64,000 nucleotides of DNA from Vibrio diabolicus. GTDB lineage: Bacteria > Pseudomonadota > Gammaproteobacteria > Enterobacterales > Vibrionaceae. The translations under genes and the position numbers were made by a program. Location: contig CCKK01000003.1 in NCBI GenBank assembly GCA_001048675.1, forward strand, positions 558,001-622,000, given 5' to 3'. How positions within the stretch are numbered: position 1 is the first letter of the stretch; every line of letters begins with the position of its first letter. Shown piece by piece: positions 28,333-36,282 of the stretch. The notes beneath the pieces were generated by a model. It had not been told where the DNA came from. It saw only the letters and a list, made by a program, of their open reading frames with translations, and did not search any database.

Positions 28333-30324
28333 GTGACACGCGATCAATTTGAGTTATTAGCACCCGGTGGTGATTTAGATTCCATCAAAGCCGCCATTGC
28401 CGCTGGCGCCGATGCAATTTACTGTGGGCTCGACCGCTTCAATGCTCGTAACCGAGCGACCAACCTCACCTTAGATAACTTAAATGGCGTGTTAACGTTG
28501 GCCCATCAGCACAGCTGTAAGATTTTCCTAACGTTGAATGTGCTGATTTTAGAAAGTGAAATTCCAGCGATTGTTCGCTTACTCAGCCAACTGAACACCA
28601 CCAAAATCGATGGCGTGATCGTGCAAGATCTCGGTCTGGCCTACATTCTCAAACATCACTTCCCCGATTTGGATGTGCACGCTTCAACGCAACTGAACAC
28701 GCATAACGAAGGCCAGATCCTCTTTCTCAACCAGCTCACCGCAAGCCGAGTAAACTTATCTCGCGAACTTAACATCGATGAAATAAAACATCTGGCGCAA
28801 TTTGGTCGCGAGCACAACGTAATGATGGAAGTGTTTGTCCACGGCTCATACTGCATCGGATTCTCCGGAATTTGCTACATCAGTTCCGCTCGCAATGGCG
28901 CATCAGGAAACCGTGGACGCTGCAGTCAACCTTGTCGCGAACAGTACGAAACGACCAAAACGGGCAACAACTACCCACTCAATATGAAAGACAATTCCGC
29001 CTTTGGGGACTTGAAAGCGCTTGCCGATGCTGGCGTGTATTCATTAAAAGTGGAAGGACGAATCAAGAAGTCGCACTATGTCTATACCGTGGTCGACAAT
29101 TGGCGTCAGCAAATCGATCGCTTGTGCGAAGGTTTGGAACTCTCTGAAGATACCACCGAGTTGTACACGGTGTTCAACCGTGATTTCTCCAACGCATTTT
29201 TGCAAGGTGATTTCGGCAAGGCGATGTACATCGACAACCCGCGCGACCACGCTGTAAAGCATTTTTCGAAGGTTTATCAATGCCAGTCTGCTGATGATGT
29301 GCAAGCGGTGAAAAAGAAACTCTACGACGACAAAACCGCGATCATTGAGAAAGTGGCAGAGCAAACTAAGTCGTTCGATGTCGCTTCGACACAAGTATCC
29401 GGCAGCAGCTTGAAAGGGTCGATTGATGTGCCAACTCTGCCAGCGTTACCTCAACCAGAACCTCGCCAGGGTGCACCAAAATTATCGGTTCTGATCTCGT
29501 CAGCACAAGAAGCCATGCTGTGCGAATACCACGACATTGATGTTTACTATCAATTGCCAATGGGATTGTCTGGCGAACTGAGCGCGATGATTGAGTTGTT
29601 CCAAGCCAACCCAATGCTCAAACCTTGGTTCCCAGCCATTTTGATTGGCGAAGACTACCACGCCGCGCGCGTATTTTTGGAAACCATCCAACCTGAGTTG
29701 TTGATCACCAACAACTCAGGCGTCGGCATGATCGCAAGAGAGCTCGGCTTAGGCTGGGTGGCAGGCCCACAAATGAACACGGTGAACTCATACGCGTTTA
29801 AATGCCTTCAAGACGAGTTCGCGGCAAGTGGCGCATTTGTTTCTAACGAGCTGAATATGAAGCAGATGCGCCATATCAAGCGTCCGCAAAACATGCGCAA
29901 CTTCTACAGCATTTATCATCCAAATACCCTACTCACGAGCCGCCAATGTTTGTTCCAACAAACCGAAGGATGCCGTAAGGTGAAGATCAACAAAGGTTGT
30001 TTGAAACGCTGTGATAAACGCACGTCTATCATCAACTTAAAAGACAATCCTTACGTGGTGCAAAAACAGAAAGGCAGCCACAATTCGATCTACAGCGAAC
30101 ACAACGTCTTAAACCTGCAAGTGCTGCACGATCTGCCTCAATTATTTACCGATGTGTTGATCGATCTGCGTGATATCCAGACCGAAACGAAAGTCTCAGC
30201 AAGCAAACCTGAGTTGATTGACGCGTTCTTAGCTCTACTTGAAGAACACAGCGAACAAACCGTCCAAACGCTGAATGCCATGATTCAACCAACAGCCAAC
30301 GCGCAGTATTTAAAGGGGTTGTAG
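28333..30324 (+). CDS. U32-family protein, RlhA-like 23S rRNA hydroxylation factor
   Basis: A 663-aa U32 'peptidase' family member. Typical features are FELLAPGGDLDSIKAAIAAG with the barrel start, the family signature VFVHGSYCIGFSGICYIS, and cysteines in GRCSQPCREQY plus a later KGCLKRCDKR that fit an iron-sulphur site. E. coli U32 proteins are now known to be hydroxylases (RlhA on 23S rRNA C2501, TrhP on tRNA, UbiU/V on ubiquinone); the long two-part architecture here best matches RlhA. The GTG at 28333 gives the conserved MTRDQFELLAPGG start; a TTG at 28300 is an alternative. Confidence 0.85.
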   Translation: MTRDQFELLAPGGDLDSIKAAIAAGADAIYCGLDRFNARNRATNLTLDNLNGVLTLAHQHSCKIFLTLNVLILESEIPAIVRLLSQLNTTKIDGVIVQDLGLAYILKHHFPDLDVHASTQLNTHNEGQILFLNQLTASRVNLSRELNIDEIKHLAQFGREHNVMMEVFVHGSYCIGFSGICYISSARNGASGNRGRCSQPCREQYETTKTGNNYPLNMKDNSAFGDLKALADAGVYSLKVEGRIKKSHYVYTVVDNWRQQIDRLCEGLELSEDTTELYTVFNRDFSNAFLQGDFGKAMYIDNPRDHAVKHFSKVYQCQSADDVQAVKKKLYDDKTAIIEKVAEQTKSFDVASTQVSGSSLKGSIDVPTLPALPQPEPRQGAPKLSVLISSAQEAMLCEYHDIDVYYQLPMGLSGELSAMIELFQANPMLKPWFPAILIGEDYHAARVFLETIQPELLITNNSGVGMIARELGLGWVAGPQMNTVNSYAFKCLQDEFAASGAFVSNELNMKQMRHIKRPQNMRNFYSIYHPNTLLTSRQCLFQQTEGCRKVKINKGCLKRCDKRTSIINLKDNPYVVQKQKGSHNSIYSEHNVLNLQVLHDLPQLFTDVLIDLRDIQTETKVSASKPELIDAFLALLEEHSEQTVQTLNAMIQPTANAQYLKGL

Positions 30325-30476
30325 AATTTTTCTAACGAGGCAAACAAAACAATAAATTATCCTACACTCTACTAGAGGGAAGCGTAACGCTTTGTAAGTC
30401 AGATGGTTGACTGAAGAACATAGTTCATCAATAGAAGAACTTCCTGGCCATTTGAGATAATTTATTTGAGTACGCC

Positions 30477-31121
30477 ATGAAAATATCTAAAGGTATCGAA
30501 GAGCAGGGGATCCCTGTCGGAAACTATTACGACAAATACAATACTCAGAACCCCATCGCCAGAAAAATGATGAGCAATTTCGATCATCATTTATCGCAAC
30601 TGGTTGATATGGTAACACCAAAGTCGATACACGAAATCGGCTGCGGAGAAGGAGTCTGGGCACTTAAATGGCATCAGCAAGGGATCCGTGTGAAAGGGAG
30701 TGACTTCTCCCAACAAGTGATTCAACTAGCAAGAGACAATGCCCAAGCACACAACTTGGAAGACATTTTGTTTGAACAAAAAAGTGTGTATGACGTTGCT
30801 AGAAAGACTGATTCTGCTGACCTTGTTGTTTGTTGTGAGGTCTTGGAACACCTAGAGCATCCCGAGCAAGCACTAGCAACATTGCAAGATCTCGATACTG
30901 ACTATTACATTTTTAGTGTGCCAAGAGAGCCGTTGTGGTGTGCGTTAAACATGGCAAGAGGTAAATATTTAAACAGTTGGGGCAATACTCCCGGACATAT
31001 CCAACACTGGTCCAAGAATGCCTTTCTGACTTTGCTCAAGCAGCACTTTGAGATTCTCGAAGTACGCTCTCCCATTCCTTGGACCATGGTTTTATGCCAG
31101 CGTGTGAATCATGAAACATAA
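30477..31121 (+). CDS. Class I SAM-dependent methyltransferase
   Basis: A 214-aa methyltransferase. SAM motif I is IHEIGCGEGVWAL at about residue 41, and the post-motif segment is ADLVVCCEVLEHLEHPE at about 117. The sequence resembles small-molecule or lipid/sugar methyltransferases of the Methyltransf_11/23 type; the substrate is unknown. Its last 11 bases overlap the start of a flippase-like membrane gene, and two glycosyltransferases lie just beyond, so a glycolipid or polysaccharide precursor is a reasonable substrate. Confidence 0.88.
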   Translation: MKISKGIEEQGIPVGNYYDKYNTQNPIARKMMSNFDHHLSQLVDMVTPKSIHEIGCGEGVWALKWHQQGIRVKGSDFSQQVIQLARDNAQAHNLEDILFEQKSVYDVARKTDSADLVVCCEVLEHLEHPEQALATLQDLDTDYYIFSVPREPLWCALNMARGKYLNSWGNTPGHIQHWSKNAFLTLLKQHFEILEVRSPIPWTMVLCQRVNHET

Positions 31122-31997
31122 TAAGAGTAAATTCATATTGCGCTGGGTTGGGCGAATCATTACTATTTTTTCCATCGCCTTTGTATTAATCAAGCTCTCT
31201 ACATACTCGCAGCAACTGAATATTCAGGATATTCCCTCTTACTCCTATCTGGTATTTATTTTTTGTATAGGCCTCTACGCCTTTGGCAATTATGTTCTTT
31301 CTATGGCGTGGCGACTTTTAGTCGCGAACAGTGAATATACTTTGTCTGCATCAACTGCCATTTGGGTGTTTGGCGGATCTCAAATTGCTAAGTATCTACC
31401 TGGAAACATTTTCCAATTCGCTAGCCGACAAGTAATTGGCGTACAACACGGAATTAAAAATAATGTATTACTGAAATCGACCTTATGGGAAATAGGGTTG
31501 ATGGGTATTGCGGCTGGTTCGTTTGGCGTCTTTCTGCTGAATGAGTACTTCCCTAATTTAATGGGGTACGAGATGACTTTATTCGCTGGACTTATCGTGA
31601 TCACCGGATCAATATTAAGCTTGATAACCAGTCGCAATTACCTAAAAGCCTGTGGGCTTTATCTCTGCTTTTTTTTGGTTATCGGGCGGTATTTTCTCAC
31701 TCATTATTTTTTACGCTAAACGACAATCTAACTCCAACTTTAGAGATATTTTTAAAAACTTCTTGTTACTTCATCATCGCATGGTTAATAGGGTTTGCCA
31801 CCCCAGGCTCTCCTGCGGGGTTGGGTGTCCGAGAGGCTGTTTTAATCACACTCCTAGATTCGCCGAGTATTGAAGATACACTCTTAGTTGCCGTCCTTGT
31901 TTCTAGAATCGTCACGGTTCTAGGAGATATGTTGTTCTTCACTATCTCGAGTCTATTTAGGCCTAAGCAAGCCGTATCAAATAACTCACTTCTTTAA
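31111..31997 (+). pseudogene. Flippase-like membrane protein (LPG synthase TM/YbhN family), frameshifted at T8
   Basis: Frame one runs 31111-31719 (202 aa) with motifs GGSQIAKYLPGNIFQFASRQ characteristic of the YbhN/lysylphosphatidylglycerol-synthase transmembrane family. The eight-T run at 31669-31676 breaks the frame. Adding one T gives CFFFGYRAV and then an uninterrupted continuation including the conserved FATPGSPAGLGVREAVLI to a stop at 31997, for a 295-aa protein, which is the normal family size. As written the last third is lost. It overlaps the methyltransferase start-to-stop. It probably moves or binds lipid-linked intermediates in concert with the adjacent glycosyltransferases. Confidence 0.82.
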
Positions 31998-32017
31998 AGT
32001 ATCTAGGTAACTCGCTA

Positions 32018-33019
32018 TTACTCTCCAGATCGTTTTCGCTTGGTTTCAAACTGATAAGTGGGCGACTTTTCCTGATGCTCCAGCTTTTCTTCCAGTACCT
32101 CAATTCGGTGCAATACTTTTTCGGTCAGCTTTCGATTGAACCCTATTAGATCGGCCACCAACCCCATCAACAAAGTGATGAAACCCAAGATAAGTAGCGT
32201 TGATCCCAAGACCAATGACTGAATATGGCCATCTCCCGCTCCATTTAAAAAGAAATACAGGAATCGCATAATGGGAATCACACCGCAAATCATCGCCACA
32301 GAGCCAATAAACAAAAACACTTGCAGAGGTCGGTACATGGTATAAACCCTGACCAAGGTAGAGAGCGACATTTTTAGAAACTGCGGAATGCTCTTAAACA
32401 GACGGGACTCTCGCGTTTTTTCATTAGTTCGGATTGGCACCGAAACCACACCAATCCTTTTTGCACTTGCTTGAATCAACATTTCTATTGTGTAGCTAAA
32501 ATCCGATACGATATTAAGTTGTTGTGCCGCACTTCTCGATATTGCGCGAAAACCACTCACAGCATCTTTAACATCCAATCCCGTCGCTTTGGCAATAATA
32601 AAGCTCCCCGACACTTGTAAACATCGTTTAAATACAGAGAAATGTGTATTGCTATACCCTCCTCGGTCACCAACAACAATTTCTGCTTTGTGCTCGATAA
32701 TAGGCTTAACCAAGTGCGGAATATCGGCCCCATTATATTGATTATCGCCATCGGTGTTCACAATGATATCGGCATGAAGGCGAAGGCACTCCTCAATCCC
32801 TCTTCGAAATGAGTAAGCAAGCCCCTTATTGCCCTGGTTAGTAACAATGTGCTCAACACCACACTTGCGTGCGACTTCTGAAGTACCATCCGTAGAACCA
32901 TCATCGATGATTAGAATCTCTATCTTAGCTATACCATCAACGCGCTTTGGTATTGAGCGAATAACATCAGCAATATTGTCCGCTTCGTTAAAGCACGGAA
33001 TTTGAACAATTAACTTCAT
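32018..33019 (-). CDS. Family 2 glycosyltransferase, polyprenyl-phosphate sugar transferase type
   Basis: A 333-aa GT-A enzyme of the DPM1/GtrB/ArnC type. The nucleotide-sugar site is LIIDDGSTDGTSE, the metal-binding acidic motif is VNTDGDNQY, and a C-terminal pair of membrane helices lies at about 230-250 and 265-295. Such enzymes attach a sugar to undecaprenyl or dolichyl phosphate on the cytoplasmic face. It lies 39 bases downstream of a GT39-type transferase that would use the lipid-linked sugar on the other side of the membrane. Convergent with the flippase-like gene. Confidence 0.9.
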   Translation of the reverse strand: MKLIVQIPCFNEADNIADVIRSIPKRVDGIAKIEILIIDDGSTDGTSEVARKCGVEHIVTNQGNKGLAYSFRRGIEECLRLHADIIVNTDGDNQYNGADIPHLVKPIIEHKAEIVVGDRGGYSNTHFSVFKRCLQVSGSFIIAKATGLDVKDAVSGFRAISRSAAQQLNIVSDFSYTIEMLIQASAKRIGVVSVPIRTNEKTRESRLFKSIPQFLKMSLSTLVRVYTMYRPLQVFLFIGSVAMICGVIPIMRFLYFFLNGAGDGHIQSLVLGSTLLILGFITLLMGLVADLIGFNRKLTEKVLHRIEVLEEKLEHQEKSPTYQFETKRKRSGE

Positions 33020-33058
33020 GTTTGCTCCTCATGTTCTGAATCAACATTACTGTGCGTA

Positions 33059-34780
33059 TTAGAAGCCGGTAAATAACCTCTGCTTCTCTTCAAGGTTGCG
33101 AGGTCGGTACAGGTTATCTCCCCAACGCAGAACGACTTTACCTGGCTCTTTCGACGCTAATTCATAGACACCCCGCGCCAAGTACCGAGCTTGACCTGCC
33201 AACCAAACCTTGCCATTAATCAGAAGACTATTGCTAGCTTCAAGCGTATATACGCCCTCGATGTTGACCTTAACTTCCCGACTAAGAGAGTTGGGCGTCA
33301 GTTCAAACGTCTTTCCTGCAACATACAGATGCGACCAATGATGAATGTAGTTCTGCCTTAACGCTTGAATATCTTGCCTTAATAGCCCTTTATCGGTTTT
33401 GTCAGGGCCAAACACATCTAAATAGTGCGAATTAACCAGTACAAAAGCCGGATTGTCTTGCTCTATAGCATTGCGAATAACGGGGATGTTTCTCGCAATA
33501 TAATCTTCGTAACCCCACGTACTCATGAAAAAACCTTGTTTTGAAAAAGTCGGAACCATGGAGCATCGATCAATATAAGCAACAGGCTGAGGAAAGATTT
33601 TATGTACTTCATCAAGAAACTGACGCTGGTAGGCCAAGTTGCTTTTTATCGGTAAAACAAAACCATTCACCACAATGGATACCGCAAACAAGCAAGGAAC
33701 AATAAAATTAAAAAATTGTGCAACTCTTGCGTTAGTGAAATTCTGGATACCAACCCAAGCCACAGCAAATAAAGCACTCACTGGAGCAAGCATAAAAGCG
33801 TAATAGTATGGGAAAGCGTTGCGATAAAAGAGCAAAGTGAAGAGTAATAAACTTAGGCACAAAAACTTAATCGATGACTCCCGGCTTAATAGCTTTTGCG
33901 AAAAACACGCATAAACAGCAGTACCAATACCAATGAAAAGAGCTAACCAATACCATGAGTTCGTCGAAACTGAATGAACAAAGTAAAACAATCGAGGAAA
34001 AAGCTCGCGCTGGTTTAGTGTCTTATCCGCAGCACCGAACATCGTTCCTGCATCACCAACCGAACTCGCTCCATGTATAGAGAAGTAATGCCAACTGTAT
34101 AGCATCGCAAAGGCAACCAGTATTGCGACTCCATACATGAGAACTTGCCTAAAATAACGCTTACGATTTCGCGACCAATAAAGCGAGGTTAAAACTATGC
34201 CTATAAAAGTCGGGATATACAGAGCGGTCTTTAAAGTGACGAGCAAGGCGACAGCCGTAAGGACACCAGCAAGAATGGATACACGCCAAGAAAATGTTGT
34301 ACTAAACACATAATACAGCGCCGCCATAATCATACATGTCGCGATAGGATCAGTACGAAAACTGGCCCCCATACGAACATTATAAACAAAAGAAAAATAG
34401 GCAAGCACCGCAAAAAGTGCCGCCGATTTGTTGCAGTACAATCGACATAACTTGTATAGATAAAATCCCGTGAGTAATTGAAAGAAGACCATAACGACTC
34501 TCGCCACAATGATCTGGTCAACATCGTTATCTGATACACCACTCAGCCAAGTAAAGAAGTGAATGTGAAAGGTTTGGAAACTATTAATCACCTCGCCGTT
34601 AATAAACCGATGCACAAAAGATAGGTAATAAAACTCGTCCCAATTTACTTCGTAATTAAACGCAACAAAAAACCGAGCGATTACAGCCACTACGATTAGA
34701 ATACAAAGAAAAATAGAAGTGCTAGAGGTAGTATCTCTATCCGATAAATGACGTTTATTAACCTGTTCAACAGTCTCCAT
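33059..34780 (-). CDS. GT39/ArnT-like membrane glycosyltransferase
   Basis: A 573-aa polytopic membrane protein with about 11 hydrophobic segments. It has the catalytic-loop acidic motif NYEVNWDEFYYLS at about residue 44 and RTDPIATCMIM further on, as in PMT/ArnT-family transferases that move a sugar from a polyprenyl-phosphate donor to lipid A, protein or glycan. A soluble C-terminal domain of about 170 residues follows. It probably forms a donor-acceptor pair with the GT2 enzyme. The acceptor is unknown. Codon use and A+T content appear higher than in the flanking vibrioferrin and ABC genes. Confidence 0.88.
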   Translation of the reverse strand: METVEQVNKRHLSDRDTTSSTSIFLCILIVVAVIARFFVAFNYEVNWDEFYYLSFVHRFINGEVINSFQTFHIHFFTWLSGVSDNDVDQIIVARVVMVFFQLLTGFYLYKLCRLYCNKSAALFAVLAYFSFVYNVRMGASFRTDPIATCMIMAALYYVFSTTFSWRVSILAGVLTAVALLVTLKTALYIPTFIGIVLTSLYWSRNRKRYFRQVLMYGVAILVAFAMLYSWHYFSIHGASSVGDAGTMFGAADKTLNQRELFPRLFYFVHSVSTNSWYWLALFIGIGTAVYACFSQKLLSRESSIKFLCLSLLLFTLLFYRNAFPYYYAFMLAPVSALFAVAWVGIQNFTNARVAQFFNFIVPCLFAVSIVVNGFVLPIKSNLAYQRQFLDEVHKIFPQPVAYIDRCSMVPTFSKQGFFMSTWGYEDYIARNIPVIRNAIEQDNPAFVLVNSHYLDVFGPDKTDKGLLRQDIQALRQNYIHHWSHLYVAGKTFELTPNSLSREVKVNIEGVYTLEASNSLLINGKVWLAGQARYLARGVYELASKEPGKVVLRWGDNLYRPRNLEEKQRLFTGF

Positions 34781-35084
34781 TCACCCTTCCTTGTTAATCG
34801 TTTCTCGACTAGTGGCATGCTCTGAGACATTAAGTTGTATGAATAAGGTTAGAACTGCCAGTAATGAGTATAGTCATGATTCAAAACCAAATAAGGGGTG
34901 GCAGGAGAAGTTTCGAGAGCAAAACACCGTTGAGCAACGAGACCGTGTTTTTATTCCACACTTTGAAAGCGGGAAACTTTGCATTATTTCAAAAGGCTTT
35001 AGTATTAAGTCTCTCAACATATCTTGAACACTCACTGTGCACTGACTACAATGGCGCACTTTTTACGGAATTTAGGTCACAAAC
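34781..35084. other. Intergenic region
   Basis: Holds the promoters of the GT39 gene (minus) and the DUF3297 gene (plus). Short frames exist (for example 34791-35027 plus strand, 78 codons) but lack a ribosome site or recognisable sequence, so I do not call a gene. Confidence 0.4.
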
Positions 35085-35330
35085 ATGACAGATACAGCTA
35101 AACCAGCTCTACCAGATCGCCTAGCAGGTAACCCACGTAGCCCATTCTTCATCAAAGAATGCTTCGATCACCAAATCGGTATCCGTTTTAACGGCAAAGA
35201 GCGCACAGACGTAGAAGAATACTGCGTGAGCGAAGGTTGGGTGAAAATTGCTTCTCCTAAAGCAAAAGACCGTTTCGGTAACCCAATGCTAATCAAACTT
35301 AAAGGCGAAGTTGAAGCGTACTACGTGTAA
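35085..35330 (+). CDS. DUF3297 family small protein
   Basis: An 81-aa cytoplasmic protein matching DUF3297: PALPDRLAGNPRSPF at the N-terminus, then IGIRFNGKERTDVEEYCVSE and LIKLKGEVEAYYV. The family is widespread in Proteobacteria and conserved in length, but its function is not established. Codon use is strongly biased (frequent optimal codons), suggesting high expression. Monocistronic with its own terminator. Confidence 0.92.
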   Translation: MTDTAKPALPDRLAGNPRSPFFIKECFDHQIGIRFNGKERTDVEEYCVSEGWVKIASPKAKDRFGNPMLIKLKGEVEAYYV

Positions 35331-35355
35331 GCCAACCACGCTGAATTTCTTTGAA

Positions 35356-35381
35356 AGCTCGAGTCTGACTCGGGCTTTTTT
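35356..35381 (+). terminator. Rho-independent terminator
   Basis: AGCTCGAGT / ACTCGGGCT stem (one G-U pair) with a three-base loop and a T6 tail. Confidence 0.85.
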
Positions 35382-35556
35382 AATGCTTGTCATATACCCT
35401 CCTCGTTTAATCTATTCCCTCTTATTTTCAGTACAAGTTATTAAGAAATCGATGTAAATCGCTGTTTTTATCTGATTGTTGGCTAAAGTTTTTATAGAAC
35501 TTACTTAAACAGCCATTGCCAAAAGAAACGACACCTTTTGAATACAGGGAGAGGAA

Positions 35557-36282
35557 ATGGAAAGCCCACTTGTCACACTGAAACACGCCAGCAAAAGCTT
35601 TGTCGATGGCAAAGAGAGCCATCGTGTGCTGGAAGGGGTCGACTTCACGTTGAACACAGGAGCGAGTGTTGCACTGACGGGCGCAAGTGGTAGCGGCAAA
35701 AGTACTTTACTCAATATCATCGCTGGCTTTGAGCCACTTTCCGGTGGTGAGTTGTGGCTAGACGGCGACAACGCAGCGGCTTGGAAAGACCCACAATGGA
35801 GCCGATTTCGCCATCAAAAACTCGGTGTTATCTTCCAGCAATTCAACCTGTTAACGCCGCTCAACGTGCAGCAAAACATCGCCTTCCCTCTGTATTTGAA
35901 TCAGCAGAAATGGAACGACTGGTGCGATTACTTGGTCGAGACTTTAGGGATCTGCCAACTTCTCGACAGACATGTTTCTGCCCTTTCCGGTGGTCAACAG
36001 CAACGAGTCGCTATCGCACGCGCATTGGCACACAAACCCAAGCTTCTACTCGCCGATGAACCCACAGGAAACCTCGACCAAAAAGCCGGCTTGGAAGTGA
36101 TGAAACTACTGAGTGAAATCACCACCCAAGGCAATACGGCAGTGCTGTTAGTCACCCACAGTCCTGACTGCGCTGAGTTTATGAAAACCCCGTTACGCTT
36201 AAAAGATGGGCGATTGGATAATAATCAGCTACAGAACAGTCATCACCAAAACAAACATGAGCTTCGCCATGAAGCAAGCTAA
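35557..36282 (+). CDS. ABC transporter ATPase, MacB/LolD type (AttE-like)
   Basis: A 241-aa ATP-binding protein. Walker A GASGSGKSTLL, signature LSGGQQQRVAIARAL, Walker B LLLADEPTGNLD and H-loop LLVTHSP are all intact; the DEPTGNLD form marks the MacB/LolD/FtsE class of mechanotransmission transporters. It is the first gene of a three-gene operon with an FtsX-type permease and a lipocalin-like lipoprotein, the layout called attEFGH in Agrobacterium. Ribosome site GGGAGAGGAA precedes the ATG. Confidence 0.93.
   Translation: MESPLVTLKHASKSFVDGKESHRVLEGVDFTLNTGASVALTGASGSGKSTLLNIIAGFEPLSGGELWLDGDNAAAWKDPQWSRFRHQKLGVIFQQFNLLTPLNVQQNIAFPLYLNQQKWNDWCDYLVETLGICQLLDRHVSALSGGQQQRVAIARALAHKPKLLLADEPTGNLDQKAGLEVMKLLSEITTQGNTAVLLVTHSPDCAEFMKTPLRLKDGRLDNNQLQNSHHQNKHELRHEAS

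Noticed and set aside
34791..35027. 78-codon open frame on the plus strand
   Set aside because: Hydrophilic, no ribosome site, no known family, and it occupies the divergent promoter region of the GT39 and DUF3297 genes.
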